Of a stretch of DNA of 64,000 nt, positions 21,053 through 33,436 are shown piece by piece (position 1 is the stretch's first letter; each line of letters opens with the position of its first letter). The stretch is taken from the NCBI RefSeq assembly GCF_965638725.1, contig NW_027472023.1, positions 62,001 to 126,000 of the forward strand, read 5' to 3'. A program made the translations under genes and the position numbers. Origin of the DNA: Aptenodytes patagonicus. Taxonomy: Eukaryota > Chordata > Aves > Sphenisciformes > Spheniscidae. Below the pieces are notes generated by a model. It worked only from the letters and a program-made list of their open reading frames with translations. It was not told the origin of the DNA and searched no databases.

Positions 21053-21878
21053 TCATAGAATCATAGAATGGTTTGGGTCGGAAGGGGACCTTTAAAGATC
21101 ATCTAGTCCAACCCCCCTGCCATGGACAGGGACATCTCTCATTAGATCAGGTTGCTCAGAGCCCCATCCAGCCTGACCCTGAACCCTTTTCCAGCGATGG
21201 GGCATCCACAACTTCTCTGGGCAACCTGTTCCACTGTCTCACCACCCTTATCGTAAAACATTTCTTCCTTATGTCCAGGCTAAACCTACCCGCTTTCAGT
21301 TTAAAACCGTTGCCCCTTGTCCCGGCACTACAAGCCTTGGTAAAAAGTCTCCCTCCATCTTTCTTCTAAGCCCCCTTTATATACGGAAAGGCCGCAGGAA
21401 GGTCTGCCCAGAGCCTTCTCTACTCCAGGCTGAACAACCCCAACTCTCTCAGCCTTTCTTCATAGCAGAGGTGTTCCAGACCTTGGATCACTTTTGTGGC
21501 AATCCTCTGGACCCACTCTAAGAGGACCATGTCTTTCTTGGACTGGGGACCCCAGAGCTGGATGCTCCAGGTGGGTTCTCACCAGAGCGGAGTAGAGGGG
21601 GAGAATCCCCTCCCTCCACCTGCTGGCCACGCTTCTTTGGATGCAGCCCAGGATACGATTGACTTTCTGGGATTGCAAGCGCACATGGCTGCCTCATGTC
21701 CAATTTCTCATCCACCAGGATCCCCATGTCCTTCTCCACAGGACTGCGCTCAATCCATTTTGGCTCATGCGCAGTTTGCCCTTGGTGAAGCCATGTTGGC
21801 TGTCTGTAATCACCTGCCTGTCTTCAATATGTTCTGACATGCCTTCCGGGAGGATGTGCTCCATGATCTTATTGGGCA
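21053..21878 (-). mobile_element. CR1 LINE fragment, reversed (A)
   Basis: Read on the - strand from 21878: [30 protein letters not shown], then a deletion to [35 protein letters not shown], and the C-terminal domain. It ends at 21053 with ATTCTATGATTCTATGA. Its 5' side is joined to segment P. Confidence 0.85.
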
Positions 21879-22033
21879 CGGGTGCGCTGGGGCGGTCTGC
21901 AGCCCTCCGCAGGGGTGAGCCTCTGCAGGAGCATGGCAGATGTCTGCTTGCCTTTAGGCTGGCCCAGCACAGGAGCAGCCCAGGACAAAAGGGCCCAACC
22001 TGAGCCGATCCTTCTCCAGACTGTCGGCTTGCT
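21879..22033 (-). repeat. Dispersed segment P, reversed copy (A)
   Basis: Closely matches the + strand of 1151-1307. In both places it is fused to CR1, so the fusion predates the spread of this segment. Origin unknown. Confidence 0.65.
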
Positions 22034-22081
22034 ACGAGAACTGTCCAGGGCCAGTTCTGCACCTCCTCATAGGACCCCCAG

Positions 22082-22192
22082 CTCTTCTACGGACTGCTGT
22101 TGTGTGTGCTGTGTGAGGAGACCTACACCGACCTGGCATATGCACTGGGAAAGATCCTCCCTGTGGTCAGTGAGGGGCTGCTGCCCTTTTGA
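22082..22192 (+). pseudogene. Exon-like open segment of unknown gene (A)
   Basis: After a GACCCCCAG acceptor-like site the + strand reads [20 protein letters not shown], then ALGKILPVVSEGLLPF and a TGA. Composition and hydrophobic spacing look like a real terminal exon (an alpha-helical repeat piece is possible) but I do not recognise it. In copy B (55822-55932) it differs by T-D to T-H and L-L-P-F to P-L-L-F changes, so it is not under obvious constraint. Confidence 0.3.
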
Positions 22193-23699
22193 CAGTCCCC
22201 CCACGCAAAGCCTTTTCTATCTCCACCTCCATGTGCTCGGGCGTGTTTGTTGGGGCGCAGGGAGAGGGTCTTGCATCGCGTGTCAGTCCCTGTAGCCCCT
22301 CGAGCCCAGCCCCAGTCTCATCTGCTAGGCACTGGGTGCCGCCACCCTGCCTGCCGCAAGCCAGGTCCCTGCGTGCCAGCTTCACCTGCCCTCCCTCCCT
22401 GCATCCCTGGAGTTTTTATGACACTATATAATCAGGTGGAACCACCATCTTCTCAGGCCACGGTAGTATTTTTTACTCCACCTTTTTGGCAACCATTTAG
22501 CACTGTGCAGGCCAACCCCCGTAATCATGTCCGACATTAACTCAGGCTCCAGCAGCCGGGGATGCATTTACACGGAGGCCGGCAAACGTTATCATCCACA
22601 GCCCCCTAGACCTCCCCCAAGCCCCCTCCCTTTCTCCCCACAGCTCCCCATGGCCCCACAGCCACCCGCCTGCCCTCTCACTCCACGGCCCGTATGGCCC
22701 CCATGCTGCCCTTCCACGCCACAGCCCACCAGCCTGTGCCCTTCTCCCTCCCCACAGTCCCCATGACCCTGGTCTGCCTCCCTCCCTAGGCTCCCGTCCC
22801 TGCTGGCCCCACAGCCCACTGGCCCCCTGGCCCCATCCCCAGCGGTGCTGTCCCCATGGCCCCGTTGCCGCTTGCACTCCATCCCATGGGGCCCACTTGA
22901 GCAATCTCGTAGCCGGTGGCCCTGTCCCCAATGACCCCACAGCCACTGGCTGGCACAGCCCCGGCTGCTCCCTGACAGCTTCTCCAGCCACTCACAGGTT
23001 TTGCTGCCGAGGGGAAAGGCCCTGTTGGATGGAGGCCAGAGTGGCCCGGTCTGCCAACTCCTGAATGCGGTGCCGCTGCACGCAGCCGCTCGAAGGGCCA
23101 GAGCTGAAGCACGTGGGTCACTGCCTGCCTGCTGCGTGCCCCCAACCCCTTCCTCCTGGTGTCCCCCCATGTGCCAGCAGCCGCGGCTCTCTGAGCAAGA
23201 GAGACACCCCATTCCTCTTGGGAGTCTGCAAGCAGGGTGTCTGCCCAGGCTAGAGCAGAGGGCTCGCCTTTATTTTTCCCCTTTCCCGGCTGAAGTTCCC
23301 ACCTGGGACTGAATGCTGGATCCTGGTGGAGGATGGATGGTTGAGCCCTGTGCTGGAGCCCACGTAGTGTGTCTGTCCGTGCACATGTGCACACCCGTGG
23401 TGCACGTACGTGTCTGTGAGTGTCTGCATGTTCCTGCTGGGAGTACATGCGCAGCCTGGGTCCTGCTTGGACTTGGGGTGGGGAGCTGCCACAGCTGGAC
23501 TGCCATGGGACAGGCATACACCACAGGAAGATGCCAACATGCGGTGCCCGTGGTTGCTCCCACCCATGCTCTAAGGGTGGGTGCTGAGAGTGACGCCCTG
23601 TTTCCCCGGTGGCCACGACTGGGCCCCACTTCAGCTCTTGCCACCAGCCCCGGGGAGGTGATTGCCATGTCACAGTGGGCAGCGGTGGCCGTGTCACCG
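22193..23699. repeat. GC-rich intergenic DNA with minisatellite (22595-22960)
   Basis: Bases 22595-22960 contain imperfect CCCCATGGCCCCACAGCC-like units. A GT-rich patch follows near 23360-23440. Long reverse-strand open frames here are a by-product of GC content. No gene supported until the promoter at 23700. Copy B: 55933-57439. Confidence 0.55.
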
Positions 23700-23880
23700 T
23701 GATGTCACTGTGGGCTTGTGACATGGGCACCCTGGCAGGTATAAAGGGGGCTGCTCCTGGAGGTGGGGGAGCATCTGGAGGAGAACCTCGGTGCTGCCGG
23801 GCAGGAGTTTGGAGAGTACTCGCCAGCGACCTGTCCTGTGTCCGCGGTGCAGTGGAAGGTCCCTGACGGGGGAGAGAACG
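23700..23880 (+). promoter_or_regulatory. Promoter and noncoding exon 1 of TMCO5-like gene (copy A/B)
   Basis: A CRE-like site TGATGTCA (23700-23707) lies 31 bp before a TATA box GTATAAAG (23739-23746). A transcript would start near 23771. No ATG occurs before a strong donor at 23881 (GAACG|GTGAGG), so exon 1 is 5' UTR only. CRE plus TATA is a layout common in male germ-line promoters, which would suit a TMCO5-type gene; that is inference. Confidence 0.55.
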
Positions 23881-24647
23881 GTGAGGGCACAGTATCCCCA
23901 CGGTCCCCACGGCCCACGGCCGGGCGAGGAGGGTGGCCAGGGGTCTGTGTGTTGCTGCGAGCAGTGGGAGGAAGGCAGTAGCGTGGGCCGAGGCAGGGCC
24001 AGGCAGGGAGGCTGCACTTGCTGCTGGGGCTGGTGGGGGAACAAAAGGAAGGGGATCCCGGAGGTGGAGGTGTGTTGACCTCACAGGGTGGGGTGTTGAC
24101 GCTGGAGGTGGCGTCACAGAGGCCCCAGGGCAGGGCAGCCCCACAGGCAGGAGGGGCCCCATGAGCGCCTGGCACAGCAGGGCAGGGGAAGCTCCTTCTC
24201 TTCTCAGCGATCCCTGGTGGCCCCCCCCACCTCCTGCCACGTGCTCAGCACCCAGCTGTCGCAGGCCAAGCTGGGCACGGAAGTAGTGCTCCTCTCTGCA
24301 GGGAGGCTCCCGTGCCAGCCCTGGGCTTTCTTGACTGTCCATGTGCATGGTCGTGTCCTGTGCATGAGAGCGCGTGCGTGCACCTGTGCTTGGGGAGCAC
24401 AAGGCGCTGCATGGCTGTGCCCGCGGGCATACGGCTGTACCTGTGCCAGCACCTGCGGTGCTGGGCACAGCTGGAGGTGAGCAGGGTGGCATGCCGGTTC
24501 ACAGCCGTGCGGTGGTGCATTCCCCTGATCCCACCCACGTGTCCATGTGCAATTGTGTGCCAGGGTAGGGCAGCGTTCCCGCGAGTGTCCATGCCTGATA
24601 GTGCCCGTGGCCGTGCCCTTCACACCCTGCTGGCTCTCCATGCGCAG

Positions 24648-27483
24648 GTGCAGCCATGCAGGCAGAAGCAGTAAAGCAAGACCTCCGCATGATCCGGGAG
24701 TGCCTGGCTCAGTGTTCTGCTGAGTCACAGAGGCACAAGGAGCTGCTGTGGCATCTGGTAGGTGTGGAGTGTTCCCCTTGTCCCTGGGGGCTGGGGGCTG
24801 CGAGACCCGAGCCCCTGACCCCACCTTTCCCCACGCAGGGGAAGAAGCGGCAGGAGCTGCAGGAAACCATGGAGCAGCTCAGCATGAAGGTCAGTGTCCC
24901 CTCCTCTGCCCATGTCCCCCAGCTGCGGTGGTTGGGGCTGTGTCAGGGGCTCAGTGCCTCTGTCCGGCTCCTCTTCCCAGAACTGTGTCGTGGCGCGGCA
25001 TTTCATAAACAACCGCCAGGAGCTCCAGCAGCTGGAGGGGCTGGTGGCCCAGACAAAGGTGAGTTCACAGAATAACACACTGGCTGAGGTTGGAAGGGAC
25101 CTCTGGAGATCATCTTGCCTTGTGCAATGCCCCTGCTCAGGCAGGGTCACCTAGAGCCAGTTGCTCAGGACCATGTCCAGATGTGGACTGTGTCGATACT
25201 TTGGCCTGGGGGTCTCTCTGCCTGCCTGCAGTGCCTGCAGGGCTGGGAAGGAGAGGGGAGGCGAGGGCAAAGGCAGTGCCTGAAGGGAGCCGGGAGGGGA
25301 TAATGCGGAGGGGACTGCACTTGCGGGAGTGTCCCAGCGCCCTGATGGCTGCTCCTCTTGCCCACCTCTCCTGCAGGAGCACGTTCAGGTGGCAAACAGG
25401 GAGGCAGCCGCCAGCCTGGGAGAGGCACAGAAGGTACAGGGGAGAAGGAGGCCCGTCCTGACAGGGTCAGGGACGGGGGTGCCAGTGCTGGGTCCGCGCA
25501 CCCCAGCAGCCATGGGCAGTGGTGTGGCTGGGGAGGACATTTACCCTGGGATATGGCGTCCATGATGGAGGGATCTCCCAGGCTCTTGGCTGTGGCTGTG
25601 CTGCTCAAGGGAGCCTGCTGTGGGTCTGCAGGCACAGCAACATGGCTTTGGGGAAGGGGGTGGGATGAGTGACCCCCACTCGTGTGTCTGGGGACGCCGT
25701 GTGTAACAGGAACTCAGGCACGGGGGGCAGTGGGTAGTCTGGTGTTGCACCCTGGCCGCTGTCATGGGGGTCCTCCTCCACCCCCCTGCCCCTCCTGGAG
25801 ACGCTCCTGTTCTCTTTTCCCTCCCAGGCAGACCTCTTTCAGGGAAAGGCAGAGGGAGGCACAGCAGTGCAGGAGCTGATCAAGGTGTGTGACCCAGATC
25901 CAGAAATCCCTCAGGGAGCAGCCAGAGCTGTTGGGCAATGGTGCTAGCCCCAGGACACCTGGGTGCCTGCCGCCCTGGCCTTGGCCTGACCTCCCAGTGC
26001 CCTGGGGACTGACTGGGGATGCCCTTTCCCACCATGGCTCCCTGCAATGTGTCCCACTTGCTTTGCAGTGGGAGCAGTGGTCAGATCTGGCAGAAGCTGT
26101 TCAGGAGCAGGTTGAGGTCAAGAAGGTACTGGGGACAGGAGGGACGGGGGCTCAACATGTTTGTGGGGGGAAGCCCCCTCAGAGCGGGCATGGCATGGAC
26201 TCTTGACTGGGCCCTTTGCTTGTCCAGCTGCTCAGGAACAAGCTCCAGCGCCTCCAGGAGAGACAGAAAGGCCTCCAAGAGCCAACAGCATTGTGAGTGT
26301 CGATGGGGCCCTGACTGAAACCTGGGACAGGGGGGTGGGGGGTGCTGAGCTGCTCCAGGCAGACCTCTGCCACTTGCAGACATCTTTCTGGCTCCTGTCC
26401 GCTCCTCCAGCCTGCTCGGGAGAGCCCTTTGTCTTCTCCTATGCGGCTCAACACATCTCTGAGCAACTCGGGACTCCTGGAAGCAGCTCTGCACAACTCT
26501 GAGCAGCTCCCAGGCTCTCCTCCATGCCCCCCAGGCCTGGGGCAGGACAGGGGCGGGGGGTGGGTCTGTGCAGTGCTGGGGTGCCGGGGGTGCCTGGTGC
26601 CAGCCCCAGCAGAGGCTGGGCAGCACCCTGGCTCCCTGTTGGCCTCCTGGGAGACCGCCATGCTGGCCGAGGTCTCTTCTCACAGCCTAGAACTCCACGG
26701 TGTCCACAGCAGGAGGAAGACGGTGCAGGCAGACGAGACCAATCCGTCGCTGCTGCAGGAGATGGTGGCTGTGCGGCTGGTAGGACAGACAACCCCGCTG
26801 TGGGCCTTGGGGAGGGATGGGTCTGCACTGTGCCTGGGGGACATGAGGGCACCAATCTCAGCGAGGACGAGGGACGGGGTCTGAGCCCTCAAACCTCGGC
26901 CAGCTCGCGCACCCTAACACATATCCCTGCTGTGCCTTGGCCTGTAGGAGGAGCAGCGGGCTTCAAGGAGGCATAAGGTCACTTCTTGGCTGAGGTGAGT
27001 TTCCCGGGGGGCTTGGGGTGCTGGGGCTCTTCCGTAGGCAGTGGGATGCCCGTGCCAGTGGTCCGAGGGCATTAGGCAGCTTTGGACTTCTCTGGGATGA
27101 AAAGTTTCGGTATTTCTTTTCTTCCCAGCTTGGGGGGCGCATAGCGGGGGATTTTGGGGCCCACTGGGGAGACGTACAGTAGGGCTGAGAGAGATGCCCG
27201 TGCCCCTCACTCCAGTCCTGAGCAGGGAGTGCTGTGCCCAGCATGGTGCAAGATCCCATGGTGGTGTTCGAAAGAGGGTGGCTGGAAAGAGCTGAGACAA
27301 ATTTGCCCCCTGCTCTGCCTGACCCCTCTCCTGTCCCCCAGGAGACTTCTTCTGTTCCTCGCCTTGCTGCAGTTTGCTGTCCTCATCCTGGTGCTGCTGA
27401 AGAGGGACATCCTTAACTGGGTCCTGCCGCCAAAGCTGGCGGCCGCCTTTGGGAGCCGCCCAGCGAGGTCCCGGTTCTTTTGA
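24648..27483 (+). CDS. Coiled-coil protein with C-terminal membrane anchor, TMCO5-like
   Basis: Eleven exons join in frame: 24648-24757 (ATG at 24656), 24839-24889, 24981-25058, 25377-25433, 25828-25884, 26069-26125, 26228-26292, 26380-26559, 26686-26779, 26948-26994, 27342-27483. All use GT-AG sites; the first six junctions are phase 0 and the rest match in phase. The product is about 309 residues. Residues 1-155 are heptad-like and charged (QDLRMIRECLAQ, ELQETMEQLSMK, NRQELQQLEGLVAQ, LQRLQERQKG), typical coiled coil. A proline/serine-rich linker follows (exon 26380-26559, least certain). Near the C-terminus is one hydrophobic helix (LLLFLALLQFAVLILVLL), then KRDILNWVLPPKL and a basic tail. 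Length, layout and the LNWVLP-type motif after the helix resemble TMCO5 proteins, but this is a weak call; any tail-anchored coiled-coil protein would fit. Confidence 0.65.
25066..25190 (-). mobile_element. CR1 3'-end fragment in an intron of the TMCO5-like gene
   Basis: GGTTGGAAGGGACCTCTGG and GCAGGGTCACCTAGAGCCAG are the CR1 3' end in reverse orientation. It starts 7 bases after the donor of exon 24981-25058. The copy at 58806-58930 shows the same element. Confidence 0.85.
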
Positions 27484-27506
27484 AATAAAACGAGAAAGAG
27501 AATAAA
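27484..27506 (+). terminator. Polyadenylation signals, gene copy A/B
   Basis: AATAAA at 27484-27489 and 27501-27506, directly after the TGA stop. Confidence 0.7.
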
Positions 27507-27731
27507 GAAATCTGTGATTGTAGGACAAGTGCGTCACCTTGTCAATGAATGTCAGCTGACGGGTTCGAGGGAGGTGGCTGCTGCTTTCCCTTCTGCCTGT
27601 GCGCTCCCCACGATGACTCTGCCTGTACACCTCTATGGACCGAGTACAGGTTCATGGGAAGACGACGAGCCACAATGACCACCTGCAGGCCCAAGAGCTC
27701 CTTTAGGAAGAATAGTAAAACAAAGAAGATG

Positions 27732-27996
27732 TGTGGCAGCTCGACAGCCTGGAGAAGGACCAGCTCAGGTCGGGCCCTTTCGTCCTGGGCTGCTCCTGTG
27801 CTGGGCCAGATGGAAGGCAGCAGACATCTGCCATGCTCCTGCAGAGGCTCGCCCCCAAGGAGGGCTGCAGACCCCTCCAGCGCATCCGTGCCCAATGCAC
27901 GGTCTGGGCAGACCTTCCTGCGGCCTTTCAGTATATAAAGGGGGCTTAGAAGAAAGATGGAGGGAGACCTTTTACCAAGGCTTGTAGTGCCAGGAC
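27732..27996 (+). repeat. Segment P joined to CR1 tail, copy B
   Basis: Counterpart of 1141-1405, nearly identical. A longer poly-C run (8 bp more than in A) follows near 28020. Confidence 0.7.
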
Positions 27997-28094
27997 AAGG
28001 GGCAACCACGTACCCGCTCCCCCCCCCCCCCCCCCCCGCTGCCCCTCTAGACATCCTGGCCCTGGCCTGCTTCCCGGCTCAGCCCCACACTCGC

Positions 28095-28130
28095 GATGCT
28101 GGGCAGGGCAGCGTACTTGGGGTCAGCCAT
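28095..28130 (-). pseudogene. DCTN2: DCTN2 first-exon-like fragment, reverse copy (B)
   Basis: Same as 1496-1531: reads MADPKYAALPSI with a GC in place of the GT donor. Confidence 0.6.
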
Positions 28131-29680
28131 GGCTGGGGGGGCATTAATGGGGGGTGGGGGGTGGGGGTGGGGGATGTTTACCGGGGGATGCATGCAGGGA
28201 CTTAGCAGCGGCTCAGCCACCAGTAACATCAACAGTGCCCCCTGGGACCTGTCCTGCCGAGGTCGGGCGCAGTCCCAGGGGGTCCCGATCCCAGGCTTGC
28301 TCTGGCCCTGTGTGGGGGTTAGGGGATGTGCGAGGCTGGGAGCTCATGGCTGAGGCTCGCGGGTCTTTGGGGCCGTCATCAGGGTCTCTGCAGCTGGTCA
28401 GAGCATGGGCTCAGTTGCGCTGTTGGGGTCGGTTCAGGTTGGGGGTGCTGGGGCTGTGGTGCCGCTCGCAGTCAGGGATGAGCGAGGGGGGAGTTTCGGG
28501 GATGGGTTAATAGGGGTAATAAGGGCTTCCGCCTTTGGGGTCCAACTTTGCCTCTGAGCCCAAACAGCCCCCGGGTGGCCGTGGTGTTAGCAACTTAGTC
28601 GTAATTGCTTTCAAACGAGATGAAGCTAAACGAGGAGCATTTAGGAAAACCTCTACAAGAGCTGACATGGGTGCAAACGTTTGTAAAAAGGACGTGGGTT
28701 AAGGAATGGGAGAAGAAAGCGTATTTTAGTCTACTTGCACCAAGACTAAATGGGAAAGGTCTCTCTCTGCCGCCTATATTAAATTTCCTGCTAAGCGCAG
28801 GGGAGAAAACGTCTACATGGAATTAATACATGCATTTCGTTGCTGACAACAGTCAACCATCCTTTAACGAATCTACCTTCTTAGAGACGATCTTAATAGT
28901 CAGAGGGGCAAGACAGTTACCCTCTTCTATCCTGAAGAGAAGGTACCCAGGGAAGATATTTGCCTCAGTAGACAGAAACGTCTCCCAGCCGGGAACGGAT
29001 GCTTCATGATGTTATTGAAATTATTACTTTCTTTTCAAAAGTAAAGACAGTCAGAAAGTGACAACGTAGAGTTGAATGGAATACGGGAAATGTCTGTATA
29101 TATAAGCGTATATATAAGAGGGGAGGGAGAGAGGGAGAGAGAGAGAGAGTTTGTATTCTCAGAGGAGTTTCAACATTACATTTAAGCATCACTGTGAAGC
29201 ATCGCTCATGTTTTTTTTCTCATGGCCGAAGACTCTGACCCTTTGTCAAGAATTTTTCTTTCCCGCTGGGCTACTTCACTCAGCTCTTCAGGAGCAGCTT
29301 CCCGCTAAGGATTAAAGCAAGATGAACCTTCCCCCTAGAGGCTGTGATAGATCCTGCAGCAGCATTTGCTAAAGAAAATGTGAGTTGTGAGAAATAGAGT
29401 GATGACTCTTTTGGCAATAATGCAAGAAATGGACCTTTCAGGACGGTGTAAAGGTAATGAGGCCACTCAGAACTGTTGCAGGGCAAATTTGCCGTTGTGT
29501 ATTTTAATGGAAGCACATGAAGTCTTGTACCTTCTGGGATCGTGTGGCTGTGTTGGGGCAGTGCTTAGGGCACTGTGAATGAATCCAAACCCAATGTTTA
29601 ACAGCCTGGAGGTTTTTTGAGCAGATCATGATGCAAGTGACGCGCTCCCGTTCTGATCATTCTGATGTTAAAGGAAGTCT
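28131..29680. other. Unassigned stretch, copy B
   Basis: Counterpart of 1532-3081, including the purine microsatellite at 29116-29149 with a GAGA interruption. No gene supported. Confidence 0.4.
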
Positions 29681-30069
29681 TTGACGGAAAGAATGAGCAA
29701 GCGCAAGTCTCAGAAATTACAGACTGACACGGACAAAGGATTCTTAAACCAGCCTTCAAAGAAGCTGCAAAAGGAGGGGAAGGTTCACCATTTTGTTACT
29801 AATAATGAAGCAAAATCCTCTGTCGGGGAGTGTCTTTACGGGATGCTCCAAACCAAGATGTGGAGCTACTTACAGCCCACAGCACCTTTTGCCACATTGG
29901 TGTGCTCTCAGAGTTTATAAAGAGCTGTAACCAGAGCTTCCCCAGAGCTGTCAGAGCCCGGCCTGTGGACGTGAACACTTCAGACTCGGCAAGGATTTGG
30001 AAAACCGGAGATAGGGGTGTGTTTGAAACTACAGGATCTGCGCCTCTGCTCCAAAAGGGAGGCCAGAAA
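29681..30069 (+). mobile_element. Polinton integrase core fragment, + strand (B)
   Basis: Counterpart of 3082-3470 with the same frameshift after KMWSYL. D and E of the catalytic site are readable; truncated at both ends. Confidence 0.75.
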
Positions 30070-30253
30070 GCCAACCGTATCCTGGGCTGCATCAAAAGAA
30101 GTTGGGTGTTGCAGTTCCAGGTGCAGGGAATGGTGAGGGAAGAAACAGGAAGAGCCAGCAGATCGACACCTGGCTCTGAGCCCGGTGTCACCGGCAGAAT
30201 TTTTTGGGTTTTGAGCATGGGTCGGCTTACATGACACCAGGCCTGCTGGCGAC

Positions 30254-33200
30254 AGACAGGGTACACCTGTCTCAAAGCGGGGGGGAAATGAACTTGGCGC
30301 AGGATTTAGCAGGGCTCACTGAAGGAGCTTTAAACTAGATGTGAATGGGGAAGGAGATAAAACCAGGCTTGCTAGAGGTAAGCCTGGGGTCGACACGCCA
30401 ATGTTTGAGGTTGATGGTGTGCTAGCGAGTCCTTTGGTCTGCCGTCTCAGTGGAGCTAGGGGGATGGAGAGCCATTCGACAGCAAAGACACAAGGGTTAT
30501 TGATGTGTTAGAAACCATGGAAGCGCCTGGGAATGGTCACGTAGGAATTAGGGCTTCTCTCCCAAAAACGGTGGCGGGATCAAGAGCCCGGCTTGAAGTT
30601 CATCTACACCAGTGCACGCAGCGTGGGCAACAAACAGGAGGAGCTGGAAGGCACTGTGCAGCGGGAAAACTATGGTATTGCTGCCATCACAGAAACATGG
30701 CGGGATGACTCGCACACCTGGAGTGCTGCAATGGATGGCTATAAACTCTTCGGAAGGGATAGGCAAGGAAGGAGAGGCAGTGGCGTAGCCCTGTATGTTA
30801 GGGAGCGTTTTGACTGTCTAGAGCTTGATGATGGTGACGATAGGGTTGAGTGTTTATGGGTAAGAACCAGGGGGAAGGCCAGCAAGGCAGCTATCGTGGT
30901 GGGAGTCTGTTACAGACCACCCAACCAGGATGAAGAGGCAGATGAAATATTCTATAAGCAGCTGGGAGAAGTCTCACAATCGCTAGCCCTTGTTCTCGTG
31001 GGGAACGTCAACTTACCAGATGTCTGCTGGAAATACAGTGCAGCAGAGAAGAAACAGTCCAGGTGGAAGACAACTTCCTGACACAGCTGGTGAGGGAGCC
31101 AACTAGGGAAGGCGCCCCGCTGGACCTGTTGTTTACGAACAGAGAAGGGCTTGTGGGTGACGTGGTGGTTGGAGGCCGTCTTGGGCGTAGCGATCACGAC
31201 ATGATAGAGGTTTCCATTCTTGTAGAAGGCAGGAGGGGGGGTTAGCAGAACTGCTACTTTGGACTTCCAGAGGGCGGACTTTGGCCTGTTTAGGGGCCTG
31301 GTTGACAGAGTCCCTTGGGAGGCAGTCCCGAAGGGCAAAGGATCCCTCTTCAAGAAGGCAATCTTAAAGGTGCAGGAGCAGGCCATCCCCGTGTGCCGAA
31401 AGATGAGCCGACAGGGAAGACGACCGGCCTGGCTGAACAGAGAACTTTGGCTGGAACTCAGGGAAAAAAAAGAGAGTTTATGACCTTTGGAAGAAGGGGC
31501 AGGCAACTCAGGAGGACTACAAGGGTGTCGTGAGGTTATGCAGGGAGAAAATTAGAAGGGCCAAAGCCCAGCTAGAACTTAATCTGGCTACTGCTGTAAA
31601 AGACAATAAAAAGTGTTTCTATAAATACATTAGCAACAAGAGGAGGGCTAAAGAGAATCTCCGTCCTTTATTGGATGGGGGGGGAGGGGGAACGTAGTGA
31701 CAAAGGATGAGGAAAAGGCTGAGGTACGCAATGCCTTCTTTGCCTCAGTCTTTAATAGTAAGACCGGTTGTTCTCCGGGTACCCAGCCCCCTGAGCTCGC
31801 AGGCAGGGGCAGGGAGCAGAATAAAGCCCCCGTAATCCAAGGGGAAATGGTTAGCGACCTGCTACACCGCTTCGACACACACGCACACAAGTCTATGGGG
31901 CCAGATGGGAGCCACCCAAGGGTACCGAGAGAGCTGGCGGAAGTGCTCACCAAGCCACTTTCAACCATCTATCAGCAGTCCTGGCTAACCGGGGAGGTCC
32001 CAGTTGACTCGAGGTCAGCAAATGTGACGCCCATCTACAGGAAGGGCCGGAAGGAGGATCCGGGGAACTACAGGCCTGTCAGCCTGACCTCAGTGCCAGG
32101 GAAGGTTATGGAGCAGATCATCTTGAGTGCCATCACGTGGCACATGCAGGACAAGGAGGCGGTCAGGCCCAGTCAGCACGGGTTTATGAAAGGCAGGTCC
32201 TGCTTGACTAACCTGATCTCCTTCTATCACAAGGTGACGCGCTTAGTGGATGAGGGAAAGGCTGCGGATGTTGTCTACCCAGACTTTAGTAAAGCCTTTG
32301 ACACCATTTCCCACAGCATTCTCCTGGAGAAACTGGCTGCTCATGACTTGGACAGGCGTACGCTTCGCTGGGTTAAAAAACTGGCTGGATGGCCGAGCCC
32401 AAAGGGTTGTGGTGAATGGAGTTCAAGCCAGTCGGCGGCCGGTCACAAGTGGTGCTCCCCAGGGCTCAGTAGTGGGGCCAGTTCTGTTTAATATCTTCAT
32501 CAACTCTCTGGACGAGGGGATGGAGTGCACCCTCAGTCACTTTGCAGACGACAGCAAGTTGGGCGGGAGTGTTGATCTGCTCGAGGGTAGGAAGGTTCTG
32601 CAGAGGGACCTGGACAGGCTGGCTCGATGGGCCGAGGCCAGTTGTATGAAGTTCAACGAGGCCAAGTGCCGGGTCCTGCCCTTGGGTCACAACAACCCCA
32701 TGCAGCGCTACAGGCTTGGGGAAGAGCGGCTGGAAAGCTGCCTAGCGGAAAAGGACCTGGGGGTGTTGGTCGACAGCCGGCTGAACATGAGCCGGCAGTG
32801 TGCCCAGGTGGCCAAGGCGGCCAAGAGCATCCTGGCTTGCGTCAGAAATAGCGTGGCCAGCAGGAGTAGGGAAGTGATTGTGCCCCTGTACTCGGCACTG
32901 GTGAGGCCACACCTCGAACAGTGTGTGTTCAGTTTCGGGCCCCTCACTACAAGAAGGCTATTGAGGTGCTGGAGCGTGTCCAGAGAAGGGCAACGAGGCT
33001 GGTGAAGGGTCTGGAGAACAAGTTCTATGAGGAGCGGCTGAGGGAACTGGGGTTGTGTAGCCTGGAGACAAGGAGGCCGAGGGGAGACCTTATTGCGCTC
33101 TACAACTACCTGAAAGGAGGTTGGAGTGAGGTGGGTGTCGGTCTCTTCTCCCAAGTAAGAAGCGATAGGACAAGAGGAAACAGCCTCAGGTTGCGCCAGG

Positions 33201-33436
33201 GGAGGTTTAGATTGGACATGAGGAAGATTTTGTTTACAGAAAGAGTGGTTAAACATTGGAACAGGCTGCCCAGGGAAGAGCTGGAGTCATCCTCTCCGGA
33301 GGTATTGAAAAGACGTGGAGGTGTGGCGCTTAGGGACATGGTTTAGTGGTGGACTTGGCAGTGTTAGGCTAATGGTTGGACTTGATGATCTTAAAGCTCC
33401 TTTGCAACCTAAATGACTCCATGATTCTATGATTCT
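30254..33436 (+). mobile_element. CR1 LINE, long copy with broken ORF2 (B)
   Basis: Counterpart of 3655-6837. Same frameshifts; endonuclease from about 30590 and RT with FADD are readable. Scattered substitutions relative to A (for example LVLMGN to LVLVGN, and GLFSLE to GLCSLE). Confidence 0.9.

Noticed and set aside
22786-24492. A 568-codon open frame on the - strand (and its twin at 56526-58232)
   Set aside because: It covers a minisatellite, a promoter and the first intron of the TMCO5-like gene, is rich in Pro/His/Ser/Thr repeats, and reflects GC content. No domain is visible.
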